This document shows positions 14,635 to 23,103 of a DNA stretch of 64,000 bases, piece by piece. The stretch lies in IMG/VR virus record IMGVR_UViG_3300037189_014399, positions 1-64,000 of that record; one strand, 5' to 3'. Made by a program: the position numbers and the translations under genes. The notes beneath the pieces are model-generated. The model saw only the letters and a program-made list of their open reading frames with translations, ran no database searches and had not been told where the DNA came from. Source of the stretch: a virus. The stretch's first letter is position 1; each line of letters begins with the position of its first letter.

Positions 14635-16074
14635 TTAGAGATCTAGACCCTCGGAGATTATCTTACTGGTTTCCTGTTCATTAAGTCCACCATTCGGTAG
14701 CTCTCTGAGGGTGTTAGCCCTGTCACCAAACAGGGCTGACATTACACCACCGCTAGATTGGCGCTCTGCGGTGATACGAATAAACTCTTTATTCTCTTCT
14801 AATTCCTTCATCTTAGCAACAAGTTTGAAGAGGCGATCCATCTCTTTTGATGTGTTAGGATCTGGGTAACCACCGTTTAATTCTTCAGAAAACCTAGCAA
14901 AAGCCACTCTTTGGCCCTGCATTTCAATAACTGCATTAAGTAATCCCTTGAGTTGATCTTTAGTTTTTACCTCAATTGGAATGTCGTATGCACAGTTATT
15001 ACCAGGTTTGAAAGCCGGACAATTGGTTGCAACAAAGCAAGAATTACATTGACGTAATGACGAACTAGAGTTATTTAAAACCGTAACATCCTTGATGGTG
15101 TCATGACCAAGGTCGTCTTTTTCTATAATTCTTTTAGTTGAAACGGAGAAAACTGGGAGAGTTTTGGTCTCTTCATTCCGCATCACAAGGCCCCTATTAT
15201 CAGGTGAAACACCACCAGTTTCCGCATCACCTGGATCATCCATGTACGCACTGTTATCAGATAACTTCTTGTTCTCCATTTTTGTAAGATGCTCCTCAAG
15301 TTTCAAATATGAGTAAATTGCGAGTTTTGTAACTTCGTTAGGATCATCTGCAAGAATGGCTTCGAAGTCTAATCCGGCCTGTTCTATGATTCCCTTGTAA
15401 CGAGGACGAGCCTCATCTTTCTGTTTTGCTTGATAGCGTACCAGCTTTGTACCGTCCCAGACAATCGTCTCTCCTCTCATCATTGGAGAAAGCCAAGCTA
15501 GGCTGCTTGCTGTCCGTACAGGGACGTCTCTAAGATTAGAGGGGTTGGCACAGGCTATGGCATGGAACTCGGTTCCTTTGGCCGTCTGAAGGCTTCTAAC
15601 ACGTGCTGACAGGGTCAGGTCCTGGTCTATAGAACGACCAAGCAAGCCTATGTGCGGGTACCGCTCAGACAGGGACATAAGCTCCGGGTAACCCTTGTGC
15701 CAGACAGGCATAAATCGATCTACCCCAAATGGTTCCCAGAAGTTCTTGCGTTCATCTTCCAGGATCTCTTGGTCATTGAGATCTAATTCTGCTGCCATAA
15801 AAATATTAGAATCATTGAGGGCTACAAAGTCCTCATAATCAGCAAGGTAATCTTCTAATTCAACTGGGGTTAGCTCAGCTTGAGCTTGGGTTCCCCCACC
15901 CGTTACGAACACACGTACGTCAGATGGGTACTTTTCAGACAAAAGGTAATCTTTGGTCACTGGCAGACCACGCTTTACAAGGCGCCAGTAATTTACTCCA
16001 ATATTCTTGACACCGGCTTCAATTAGAATCTTTCTATGGGACGGAACCTCGCCCCCAAGGAATACGAGCTCCAA
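14635..16074 (-). CDS. Unknown 479-aa protein, possible TIM-barrel N domain and cysteine cluster
   Basis: Residues about 1-225 show alternating beta-alpha segments ending in LAWLSP, faintly reminiscent of tRNA-guanine transglycosylase/DpdA-type barrels; this is only an impression. A C-x2-C-x5-C-x7-C cluster (CNSC..NCP..NNC) near residues 345-362 could bind zinc or an iron-sulfur cluster. The C terminus is helical. It overlaps a set of three genes (14635-17460) with HAD-like and nucleotidyltransferase-like proteins, suggesting a shared nucleic-acid modification or processing role. Confidence 0.6.
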   Translation of the reverse strand: MELVFLGGEVPSHRKILIEAGVKNIGVNYWRLVKRGLPVTKDYLLSEKYPSDVRVFVTGGGTQAQAELTPVELEDYLADYEDFVALNDSNIFMAAELDLNDQEILEDERKNFWEPFGVDRFMPVWHKGYPELMSLSERYPHIGLLGRSIDQDLTLSARVRSLQTAKGTEFHAIACANPSNLRDVPVRTASSLAWLSPMMRGETIVWDGTKLVRYQAKQKDEARPRYKGIIEQAGLDFEAILADDPNEVTKLAIYSYLKLEEHLTKMENKKLSDNSAYMDDPGDAETGGVSPDNRGLVMRNEETKTLPVFSVSTKRIIEKDDLGHDTIKDVTVLNNSSSSLRQCNSCFVATNCPAFKPGNNCAYDIPIEVKTKDQLKGLLNAVIEMQGQRVAFARFSEELNGGYPDPNTSKEMDRLFKLVAKMKELEENKEFIRITAERQSSGGVMSALFGDRANTLRELPNGGLNEQETSKIISEGLDL

Positions 16075-16075
16075 A

Positions 16076-16537
16076 CTATTCCCACCTATCTAATGGACCG
16101 TCTAATACAATTTTAGCAACCAAATCTTTTTGTTTCTGTAGCTCATCAGTAAGCTCGTTCCAGGGCTTGATCTGACGCTTTGTACGTACAAACTTGGGAG
16201 AAGCGAATAATAATGTTGTAATGCCCATCTGGACAGCTGCCTTACATCGATCCACGTCTGGATCTACAAATAGAACAATACGTCCTTGAGACTGAAGCAG
16301 CTTTAGGTGACGAACCTTCAGGTCTTCACCCTCAAAAGCGGAGTCGTTAGCTAGTAAATCTCCGTAACCGGATACAAGCTGTGTTCTTAGCCAGTGCTCG
16401 GCTGCAGCTTTATTGCCATCGGTAGATAAAACTACACGACCTGAAGCAAGTAACGCACTGTACAGCTTTAAACCCTGAGGAATAGGGTCACCAACTTCAG
16501 TGCGTAATACTCCATCTATGGAGATTAGCATTGTCAT
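16076..16537 (-). CDS. HAD-like protein with altered catalytic motif
   Basis: The 153-residue protein has a HAD-type layout: motif I at residues 5-11 (ISIDGVL), an LSTDG motif II around 37-41 and an acidic FVDPDVD motif IV near 90-96. Motif I has Ser where the catalytic nucleophile Asp of DxD normally stands, so phosphatase activity is doubtful. It lies between the unknown barrel-like gene and a nucleotidyltransferase-like gene with two-base gaps. Confidence 0.65.
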   Translation of the reverse strand: MTMLISIDGVLRTEVGDPIPQGLKLYSALLASGRVVLSTDGNKAAAEHWLRTQLVSGYGDLLANDSAFEGEDLKVRHLKLLQSQGRIVLFVDPDVDRCKAAVQMGITTLLFASPKFVRTKRQIKPWNELTDELQKQKDLVAKIVLDGPLDRWE

Positions 16538-16539
16538 AT

Positions 16540-17460
16540 TTAGTACCTAGTAGCTGCCCTTCGAAGCAACGTTTCCGTGTTTGGTAGCTCAACTCCGTAA
16601 GTTGAGATGTCGTATTCTTTCTTAACTTCGTCTCTGTATTGCTTTATAGCCTTCAGTGCATTAACAGCGCCGGATTTCTTACCAGCCTGCCACCTATAAT
16701 TATTGTAATCAGCGTATCCAGCACCCTTAACACTAAATGCCAGCTTGCGCCCACCATGAATATCATCATAGAATGCTACTGCTTGGTCTACTACTAGTCT
16801 GAGCTTTCGCTCTGCGTTACGTCGATAGGCGTCATTAGGGGCGTTATGGAGTTCGTTTAGGGCCTGAGAGTAACGATTCAGCATTTCGACTGCTGTCTCG
16901 TAATCATGTTGAGCCTTTTGTTCCCACGCACGTGTATAAGGAATATGAGGAGACCTCTCAGGCTCTACAACCCAAGAGTCTGTATCTAAACTATATGCAG
17001 CATATGGATTTAAGTCACGAATATCTGATGCAGGATTTACATAGTAAGTTAATTCAAATCCATGCCAGTCCCTTGTGTAAGGAAGAATATCCGCATTAAA
17101 ATCTTCATTAAACATGTGTGCTATTTCTTCATTAGAAAGACCAATATATTCTGTGTTGTATTTTCTAAAAGAAATGTAATCAATACCTACCAAGCAATCT
17201 AGATCTCCTGGTGATCGTGCTGCAGACCATTGATATGAAATTCCAGATCCTGCTAACCACATATGTACCCAACGATCAGGTTGAGCAAAACGCTTAACTA
17301 GGTATTCCATAAGGATTCTACGTATACCGTTGCGTACTGCAGGGCGTAGTTCATTCCCCATAAATAGTCGGGCATCTAAGCTGGATTCAGGCGTGCTGAA
17401 ATACGAGGTATCACTCGGTTCAATGCTAATCTCTGAAAATGCCATGTTCATATTCTTCAT
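16540..17460 (-). CDS. Nucleotidyltransferase-like protein (306 aa)
   Basis: LAGSGISYQW followed after a few residues by SPGDLDCLVGID (about residues 68-93) matches the GS...DxD signature of the polymerase-beta-type nucleotidyltransferase fold. Family members transfer nucleotides to RNA, proteins or small molecules. The rest is helical and unrecognised. Several ATGs occur at the start (residues 1, 4 and 6); the first is given. Confidence 0.65.
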   Translation of the reverse strand: MKNMNMAFSEISIEPSDTSYFSTPESSLDARLFMGNELRPAVRNGIRRILMEYLVKRFAQPDRWVHMWLAGSGISYQWSAARSPGDLDCLVGIDYISFRKYNTEYIGLSNEEIAHMFNEDFNADILPYTRDWHGFELTYYVNPASDIRDLNPYAAYSLDTDSWVVEPERSPHIPYTRAWEQKAQHDYETAVEMLNRYSQALNELHNAPNDAYRRNAERKLRLVVDQAVAFYDDIHGGRKLAFSVKGAGYADYNNYRWQAGKKSGAVNALKAIKQYRDEVKKEYDISTYGVELPNTETLLRRAATRY

Positions 17461-17492
17461 TGTTTAGGGGTGTATGTCTCAGTAAATACAAA

Positions 17493-17514
17493 AGAGAGGA
17501 CCTAAGCCCTCTCC
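17493..17514 (-). terminator. Hairpin terminator of - strand
   Basis: GAGAGG (17494-17499) pairs with CCTCTC (17508-17513); read on the - strand it is followed by TTTTGTATTT. It lies after the stop of the gene at 17532-17831. Confidence 0.65.
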
Positions 17515-17531
17515 TTTGCACCTAAAATTAC

Positions 17532-17831
17532 TTATTCTGGCTTAGGTTCGTCTTGTGCCTTTAGCTTCATTGCTGTGTATTCAGCAGAGGCTTGAGCAGC
17601 TAGATCAAAGACGATCTCCTGTGAGTAACGACGTACCTCAATAAGTGTGGCATCTCGTTCACATGGAACGCCGACAATTGCTTGTGCGCTTCGTTCAATG
17701 AACATGTTGCCATCAGTATCAACTAGAACAACAAAACCAAACTTAATATTTGGAGTGTTAGCCGGTTGCTGATTATCGGTACTGCCATCGGCGTTTACCA
17801 GTGTTGCATCCTCAATTGGTTCTTCTGTCAT
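17532..17831 (-). CDS. Hypothetical protein (99 aa)
   Basis: The N terminus is acidic and probably disordered; residues about 30-85 look like a small beta-alpha domain. It is the last gene before a terminator. No function recognised. Confidence 0.65.
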   Translation of the reverse strand: MTEEPIEDATLVNADGSTDNQQPANTPNIKFGFVVLVDTDGNMFIERSAQAIVGVPCERDATLIEVRRYSQEIVFDLAAQASAEYTAMKLKAQDEPKPE

Positions 17832-17838
17832 TTTATTC

Positions 17839-18405
17839 CTATTCGTATAGTCCGGACTGTTGTCTTGCCTTGGTTACCATAAACGTCTTAGCTGGACAAA
17901 AATCACAAAGAAATACATTTGTGACTGGTTTTGTAGAGAGGCCAACCTCTTTGCGTTCAGCTGCCGTTTTAGGTACCAATTTTTTGTTGTCTGCTTTCCA
18001 ATCGGGGCAGCGACCCTCAGGACGCAAATGTGCCTTGTAACAGCTCATTGCATCATCATAAAATGTTGCTTTAGTGGTGTAGTAATCGGGATCAATATCG
18101 GCAAGTCCACCACCAACACGATCACGCATGTTCTTAATAATCTCTTTACGAAACTTCTCTTGAGCCCAGAACTTAACACCGATCTTTGATAAGAAACCCG
18201 TGTGTTTGATCCCGGCACTTTCATGCTTTTCAATTAATACAGACAATAAATGATCATCATCTGGGTGACCTTCAAAGTCTGGAAGCTCTTCAATTGTTTT
18301 ACATTGATAGCAATAGAGCAGACGAATCTGAGGACCTTTGTCCTCAATAACTTTATATTCCCCACCTGTGTCAGCAGGTAAGCCGTTAGCACCTAGGATG
18401 CTCAT
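17839..18405 (-). CDS. Hypothetical zinc-binding protein (188 aa)
   Basis: CYQC near residue 32 and CDFC near residue 168 may jointly bind zinc, with a further C-x5-H and a RCPDW element between. The central part is charged and helical. Length and context give no function. Confidence 0.6.
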   Translation of the reverse strand: MSILGANGLPADTGGEYKVIEDKGPQIRLLYCYQCKTIEELPDFEGHPDDDHLLSVLIEKHESAGIKHTGFLSKIGVKFWAQEKFRKEIIKNMRDRVGGGLADIDPDYYTTKATFYDDAMSCYKAHLRPEGRCPDWKADNKKLVPKTAAERKEVGLSTKPVTNVFLCDFCPAKTFMVTKARQQSGLYE

Positions 18406-18450
18406 AAAACCCTCCTTACGTTGAGAGTTCTATCCTACCCTATTCTGAGA

Positions 18451-19833
18451 CTACTTGCGACGATCGTTTGTTTCAGGTTTACGTGAAGGTGGAAGAAGGC
18501 TTGACCAGTCTAATCTAACTCTAGGTTCCATATCTGTACCTAATCCTGCTGTAGAAACCGGCTGTTGAGACACCTGACCAGGACCAGCCGTTGGTAGATC
18601 TGTAACTTTGACTTCTTTACCGTCTCTAGTCTCTGTACGTGCCTTAATACGAGTAGTTTTACGCTTTGGAGTACCACCTGCGTCAAAGGTATTCAAGAAA
18701 TCTTCGTGTGTACCGCCGTTATTAATGTGGTGCTTATAAGCTGCAGCGTATCCTCTATGACCTAGAGCATCCTCATGTGAAATGAGCTCTTGTCCACCCA
18801 ATTTTTCCTTACGAAGCTGAATGATGTCTCTAGTTCTACCCTGGGATGTAGTTGTAACTGCGCCAGGCTTACGTACCACTTCAGACCTACGCACACCACG
18901 TACACCACGAGCACGATCAAGGTTTCCTGCGGCGGCAGCAGCGTGGGCCTGTGACCCAACCACTCCGGCACGTACGGCTTCCCTACGTTCTGGGGTTTGG
19001 TTTGCTTCAGCAACGTCTGGTCTAACTGTTTGGCGTTCACCTACAGGTACCTTTGTACCTAAAATACTGAGTATAACGTTAGGGGTTTCAGGGCCGCTTC
19101 TTCTTACATCATTTTTATCTAAATCTCTTAAAGACTTTCTATGTAAAGAACGAAGTTTCTTAGTGTCTAGATTTCCACTAGAGTCTAGGGATCTAATTAC
19201 AAGCTTATGACCCTCACTTAAAGATTGACCACTAGTGTGGCGATCTATGGCCTCATCTACGTAATTATTCATATCCTGCTCATGTTCAGGATACCAATTT
19301 TCTTGAGAAGGAAAGAATCCAGCTTTTAAGAACTTGCTATTAGCTAGGGGATTACCGGTAGCAAGCCTTGATACTCTTTGAGTTCTTGCTTTGCGTTTAC
19401 CGCTAGAACTAAGTCGATCAATATTTCCAGTTCTACGAAGCTTTTCTAATTCTTTTGTACGACGTGAAAGCTTTGTTATTGCGTATCCAGACTGTGCTTC
19501 AGCTCCTGAATACTCGGCTTTCTTCTCTCCAGTTTTAGGATCAACAGTTTCTGTTACTGTATCGTTTTCCATTTTAAATCCGTATTTAGATACGGGTACT
19601 TTAACAGCATTTTCTCTTGTTAACTGAGTTCTGCCTTCTAAAGCTTTTGTTGCAGCTTTAAGGTGAGTTTTGCAAAGAACAGCACGATTTTCTTCACCCT
19701 CTTGTTGTTCTCCACCTTTTGTTAATGTAAGAATGGAATGTGGTTCTTCTCCACAACCTGTTTGATCGCATGACAAACCAGATCCGGTATGTCCTGAACC
19801 GGAACGTCTATCGGGTATGCGTGTAAATGCCAT
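18451..19833 (-). CDS. Unknown basic protein with N-terminal zinc site (460 aa)
   Basis: C22, C27, C54 and H57 form a likely zinc site. The rest is rich in Arg, Lys, Gly and Thr, of low complexity, and probably disordered in the middle. It is the largest gene of a run of small genes (17532-21906). It might be an internal virion or DNA-associated protein given its charge, but that is a guess. Confidence 0.6.
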   Translation of the reverse strand: MAFTRIPDRRSGSGHTGSGLSCDQTGCGEEPHSILTLTKGGEQQEGEENRAVLCKTHLKAATKALEGRTQLTRENAVKVPVSKYGFKMENDTVTETVDPKTGEKKAEYSGAEAQSGYAITKLSRRTKELEKLRRTGNIDRLSSSGKRKARTQRVSRLATGNPLANSKFLKAGFFPSQENWYPEHEQDMNNYVDEAIDRHTSGQSLSEGHKLVIRSLDSSGNLDTKKLRSLHRKSLRDLDKNDVRRSGPETPNVILSILGTKVPVGERQTVRPDVAEANQTPERREAVRAGVVGSQAHAAAAAGNLDRARGVRGVRRSEVVRKPGAVTTTSQGRTRDIIQLRKEKLGGQELISHEDALGHRGYAAAYKHHINNGGTHEDFLNTFDAGGTPKRKTTRIKARTETRDGKEVKVTDLPTAGPGQVSQQPVSTAGLGTDMEPRVRLDWSSLLPPSRKPETNDRRK

Positions 19834-20030
19834 TATGCTTTATATCCGTTAGTTTCTATTCCTGGTTTAAAAATTGGAACTACATTCTCAGGAAGCGGCT
19901 CATTAGCAATAGAGTTACGAAACTCTTCTATATGGGCAACACGATCTTGCTCACGTTGAATACGTGATTTGTGTTCTAGAAAGCTTGCTCTCTGTCGAGC
20001 AAACCGGGCTTCCTTGGAGTTATCCCCCAT
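19833..20030 (-). CDS. Hypothetical basic helical protein (65 aa)
   Basis: The first two thirds are Arg- and Glu-rich and predicted as one long helix. The stop overlaps the next start by one base (TAATG), implying coupled translation with the large basic protein. Confidence 0.6.
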   Translation of the reverse strand: MGDNSKEARFARQRASFLEHKSRIQREQDRVAHIEEFRNSIANEPLPENVVPIFKPGIETNGYKA

Positions 20031-20042
20031 GGGATGTCCTCC

Positions 20043-20324
20043 TTAGTAGTTAGCACCCATCTGGTTATTGATGGTGTCAGCAACAGGAAGGCTGCGGTTA
20101 CGTGAAGGACGAGCGCTATCTGAAAGAGGCTCTACTTTTACAGGAGCTTCTTTATCAATGAAGTCATAGTTCCAATAAGGATTAAGATCTGCACGATTTG
20201 CCTTAACGATTTCTTCACCCATACCCTGAGCAACTTCAGTGTTAGGACGAGCTTTACGGTACTTGCCGTCAGTTGATCCCTCTGATAGTGATCCTCTGAG
20301 TGAGCGTGAGTTGTTAACTGCCAT
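20043..20324 (-). CDS. Hypothetical protein (93 aa)
   Basis: The start at 20324 (MAVNN) has GGAGCAG upstream; an earlier in-frame ATG at 20366 would overlap more of the preceding gene. Low-complexity, charged and ending in NQMGANY. No family recognised. Confidence 0.55.
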   Translation of the reverse strand: MAVNNSRSLRGSLSEGSTDGKYRKARPNTEVAQGMGEEIVKANRADLNPYWNYDFIDKEAPVKVEPLSDSARPSRNRSLPVADTINNQMGANY

Positions 20325-20496
20325 ATTTTTCTGCTCCATTATCTTTGAAATCACTTGTTGGCACATGTGACTTTACAACTTCTGCATTACTAATATTCTT
20401 AAGAAGGGTTAAACCCTCTCCACTTTTATTAAATTCTACAGAACGAGTAGCACGAATTGCTTGACGTCGTGCGTGATTAGGACGAAGAAACGCCAT
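20314..20496 (-). CDS. Hypothetical basic protein (60 aa)
   Basis: Starts MAFLRPNHARRQA; basic N terminus. Its ATG overlaps the stop of the upstream gene (TAATG). Unrecognised. Confidence 0.55.
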   Translation of the reverse strand: MAFLRPNHARRQAIRATRSVEFNKSGEGLTLLKNISNAEVVKSHVPTSDFKDNGAEKYGS

Positions 20497-20669
20497 TATT
20501 TTCTCTTACCCTTCGTTTTGCTGTCTGTAGTCTTCTTTTGAGGCTTGCCTTCCTCACGGACCTTTTGCTTAGCCCGCTCTACATCCTCATGCTTTTTTTC
20601 CTTCATAGGCTTAACTGTGTGCTTCTGAGGCTTACCCGTAATTGGGTTAGTAAGCTTAGATATAGACAT
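20496..20669 (-). CDS. Lysine-rich small protein (57 aa)
   Basis: Starts MSISKLTNPITG and becomes almost wholly Lys, Glu and Gln, ending KTKGKRK. Likely disordered or helical and nucleic-acid binding. Part of a string of small overlapping genes. Confidence 0.55.
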   Translation of the reverse strand: MSISKLTNPITGKPQKHTVKPMKEKKHEDVERAKQKVREEGKPQKKTTDSKTKGKRK

Positions 20670-20714
20670 AGGTATAGTTTCCCTTACTTGGTCCGAATTG
20701 TCTTTACAAATTGC

Positions 20715-20891
20715 CTATCGGCGGTTACTCATTATGGACTTTGCTTGCTTAGCGTAAAGCTGATCCCTGCAATCGGCACAATGCCCCGTTGAACCGCTGT
20801 AGAAATGCTCGATTGGAGTCATTAGCCTCTTGCATCCTGGACAAGTAACCGAGCCAGAATAGATAGTTTGGGTTGTATTCTCGGTATCCAT
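20715..20891 (-). CDS. Zinc-ribbon protein (58 aa)
   Basis: CPGC and CADC, spaced by about 22 residues, form a zinc ribbon. TTAGGAGAAG lies eight bases before the ATG at 20891, which decides in favour of this frame over an overlapping 63-codon frame (20749-20940) without motif. Function unknown. Confidence 0.65.
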   Translation of the reverse strand: MDTENTTQTIYSGSVTCPGCKRLMTPIEHFYSGSTGHCADCRDQLYAKQAKSIMSNRR

Positions 20892-20939
20892 TGATATCTT
20901 CTCCTAATACTTTGAGACTGTTGTCGTACCAAATTAGCA

Positions 20940-21299
20940 TTACCAGAACCCACCGCTTTGAGCATTGCGTTCTGTTCCCTGGTATCCGGCTTGACCACCA
21001 GTAAAATCTACACGTGTAGGAGGTTGATCCTCGTTTACGTCCATGACGTCCATAAGACCAATCTCTCTTGTTCTGTAGCCCTGTGTTTCTCTAAATAATT
21101 GTAGCTGAGGAAGTCGAGGCCTAACAACACGTTGAACTTCAGCTCTTGGCATTGTTACTACGTTTAAAGCTTGAGATAAAAGCGCATCTTGAAATGATGC
21201 AAAGGGACCCATGTAATCATAACGAATACCTGGATCCATAGACTCTTGAGTAATTGGACGAGGCTTGGAATGATCATATACTCCATCAGGTGAGTTCAT
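20940..21299 (-). CDS. Hypothetical protein (119 aa)
   Basis: Proline-, arginine- and glutamine-rich, starting MNSPDGVYDH and ending AQSGGFW. A similar QSGGF element occurs near the C terminus of the protein at 32142. The start overlaps the preceding short frame by ATGA. Confidence 0.6.
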   Translation of the reverse strand: MNSPDGVYDHSKPRPITQESMDPGIRYDYMGPFASFQDALLSQALNVVTMPRAEVQRVVRPRLPQLQLFRETQGYRTREIGLMDVMDVNEDQPPTRVDFTGGQAGYQGTERNAQSGGFW

Positions 21300-21361
21300 T
21301 TGTAATCACCCAGCCACTGCCCCAAGAAAATTGGACCTGGGGTTAATTTTTTAATCGACAT
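21296..21361 (-). CDS. Putative 21-aa peptide
   Basis: A frame of 21 codons (MSIKKLTPGPIFLGQWLGDYK) fills the gap exactly between two genes and its TGA overlaps the next ATG (ATGA). The tight fit is the main support; no clear ribosome site is seen. Confidence 0.4.
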   Translation of the reverse strand: MSIKKLTPGPIFLGQWLGDYK

Positions 21362-21363
21362 AT

Positions 21364-21906
21364 TTAAGCCCAATGCGGTCTCAAATGATTAAATCTATTA
21401 TTGGTTGCTGGATTAAACTCAGCAGGAACCATAGATGATGTGTTTGCCTTGCCATCATTGACAAGCTTTGGATTCTCTGCAAGTTTAAAGTTAGGTGCTT
21501 GACGTTGTACAAACATCTCTGTTCCACCATCTACATTAACCAAAGTAACTTGACGCTTCACTCCACGATCTGGTTTTAATCCTGCAGGCCATAGGTATTG
21601 TGATGCGTCAATGCGTTCACCTTTGTGAACACCTCGTTGATAGCCACGTTGATTCTGACGACTTTTTAAAGAGTCAAGTACAGTATCTGAAGTTGAGTAA
21701 GGCTTGCCTTTGTCGTCACGACGTGTGCGTATGGTGCCTAGATATCCGTCTGGATACTCTGCCTCTGGTTTACGGCCAACACCTAACCGTAGGTAATCCA
21801 TGTCACTACGAGGGACGACGGGAGTACCGCCACCGCCTGTAGTTGTGTAAGCACCTATGTAACCGTTGGCTCCAAGGTACTGCCAGTTTTGATGGGATTG
21901 AGGCAT
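21364..21906 (-). CDS. Hypothetical protein (180 aa)
   Basis: Gly-, Tyr- and Arg-rich with a conspicuous VQRQAPNF motif near residue 133; QRQAPNF recurs at the C terminus of the protein at 26949-27290. Possibly a virion accessory protein. No known domain. Confidence 0.6.
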   Translation of the reverse strand: MPQSHQNWQYLGANGYIGAYTTTGGGGTPVVPRSDMDYLRLGVGRKPEAEYPDGYLGTIRTRRDDKGKPYSTSDTVLDSLKSRQNQRGYQRGVHKGERIDASQYLWPAGLKPDRGVKRQVTLVNVDGGTEMFVQRQAPNFKLAENPKLVNDGKANTSSMVPAEFNPATNNRFNHLRPHWA

Positions 21907-21931
21907 GATTAAATGATACAGACAAAAGAAA

Positions 21932-21955
21932 AGACCGGAGGGTTATCTCCGGTCT
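21932..21955 (-). terminator. Intrinsic terminator of - strand
   Basis: AGACCGGAG (21932-21940) pairs with CTCCGGTCT (21947-21955); read on the - strand, TTTTCTTTTG follows. It lies after the stop of the membrane protein at 21971 and ends the lysis cassette. Confidence 0.8.
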
Positions 21956-21970
21956 ATTCTTATTTAATAA

Positions 21971-22162
21971 TTACTTTGCAGTAATACCAAACGCTGAATC
22001 CTTAGGATTCAATGCACGTAGAAGTGGGCCTGCAACTGATGCCAAAGCCGCACTTGCGAGCGCCTTAGCGTCTGTGTTTCCAGCTAGATACAACGCTAGT
22101 ACTGCTGAGATAGCTGTACGTCCGTATGAAGCTGCTGCTGCTTGTAGTGCCTTTGAGTTCAT
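21971..22162 (-). CDS. Putative holin-like membrane protein (63 aa)
   Basis: Alanine- and leucine-rich, with one or two hydrophobic stretches (residues about 15-27 and 36-48) and a conserved-looking tail NPKDSAFGI. The position directly after the endolysin and before a terminator suggests a role in lysis. Similar small proteins are common in actinophages; holin function is inferred. Confidence 0.55.
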   Translation of the reverse strand: MNSKALQAAAASYGRTAISAVLALYLAGNTDAKALASAALASVAGPLLRALNPKDSAFGITAK

Positions 22163-22201
22163 TTTTCCTCTTTCGATAGGTAACCCGTTAGGGTGAACTT
22201 A

Positions 22202-22699
22202 TCATACACCCGCTGGATACTTTGGTCGAGCAATGCCCATGACTAGGGCGTACGAACGATGACGAAGAAATACGCCATCTCCGTTAGCCTGAGATCCTCC
22301 CGTATGGGACTCTCCTGAGGTGTTACCTTCGATAGTTGTAAGGGTGCCCTTACCATCATTTGATACAACAATACCCACATGCTCTGTGTCATTTGGGTTC
22401 TTGTCAAAATTAAAGAATACGATATCTCCAGCTTGTGCTTTACCTACTGGAACAATCTGCTTATTCTTTTGAAACCACTGGAAACCTGCATCGCATGACG
22501 CAAAGCCCTTCTTTGTGGATGCTGCCACTAGCGCAGACAATCCTGCTTCATCAAAACACTTAGAGACGAACATTGCACACCAAGGTTGGTGATTCATTCC
22601 GTACCAAGTACCAAAAATTGTGTCGTTATTTGTACCTTCTTTGTAGCCCTGATCAGCGTACTTCTTAGCTGTAGCTACTACTGTTGCGGCGTTCGCCAT
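22202..22699 (-). CDS. CHAP-domain endolysin
   Basis: The 165-residue protein is a CHAP-type (NlpC/P60 superfamily) peptidase or amidase: catalytic C41 in PWCAMFVS, H107 in TEHVGIV, then E124 and N126 in IEGNTS. It would cleave peptidoglycan for host lysis. No separate cell-wall binding domain is seen. The C-terminal partner gene overlaps its start, and a membrane protein follows. Confidence 0.85.
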   Translation of the reverse strand: MANAATVVATAKKYADQGYKEGTNNDTIFGTWYGMNHQPWCAMFVSKCFDEAGLSALVAASTKKGFASCDAGFQWFQKNKQIVPVGKAQAGDIVFFNFDKNPNDTEHVGIVVSNDGKGTLTTIEGNTSGESHTGGSQANGDGVFLRHRSYALVMGIARPKYPAGV

Positions 22700-23007
22700 G
22701 AGTGCTCCTCAATATGTTGTTCAAATTTTCCTTCAAGCTTAGAAACAGTTTGACTGATCTCTACTTGATTTGCCCTTAGCTCTTTTACTAAAGGAAGTAG
22801 CTGTAATTTTACTACATCTACCAGAGAGCTTCCGCCATTGTGTCGCAGCTCAGCGGCAACGTCCTTCATCTCTTCTTTGGCTCTAAGTGCATTCTCTTCA
22901 ATAACATGATGGATTGCTTTTTTTAACACGAACCAGATTCCTCCCCCTAGGGCTGCGGTTACAAAGAAATATGAGTAGACAATTGTTGCCCAGTCTGAAG
23001 CTGACAT
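22678..23007 (-). CDS. Membrane-anchored coiled-coil protein, lysis cassette
   Basis: One N-terminal membrane helix (residues about 10-28, YSYFFVTAALGGGIWFVL) is followed by a charged helical coiled coil. This layout resembles actinophage holin-like proteins (DUF2746 type). Its end overlaps the endolysin start by 22 bases. Function as second holin or lysis regulator is inferred. Confidence 0.55.
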   Translation of the reverse strand: MSASDWATIVYSYFFVTAALGGGIWFVLKKAIHHVIEENALRAKEEMKDVAAELRHNGGSSLVDVVKLQLLPLVKELRANQVEISQTVSKLEGKFEQHIEEHSWRTPQQ

Positions 23008-23103
23008 CAGGACTCCCTATGAGATACAAATAATGTACATACTATGCCCTTGAATTTGTAATACGTAATGCTAAACTGACCGTAACTACATAAGGAGAGA
23101 GAA
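23008..23103. promoter_or_regulatory. Divergent intergenic region
   Basis: This is the only strand divergence in the window, between the lysis cassette (-) and the proline-rich island (+), so promoters in both directions must lie in or near these 96 bases. It is AT-rich with TTGAAT near 23051 and TAAACT about 16 bases on, a weak promoter-like pair for the + strand. AAGGAGAG (23092-23099) is the ribosome site of the next gene. Confidence 0.4.

Noticed and set aside
20749-20940. 63-codon gene overlapping the zinc-ribbon gene
   Set aside because: It has TAATG coupling, but no motif, and the zinc-ribbon frame has the ribosome site and paired cysteines.
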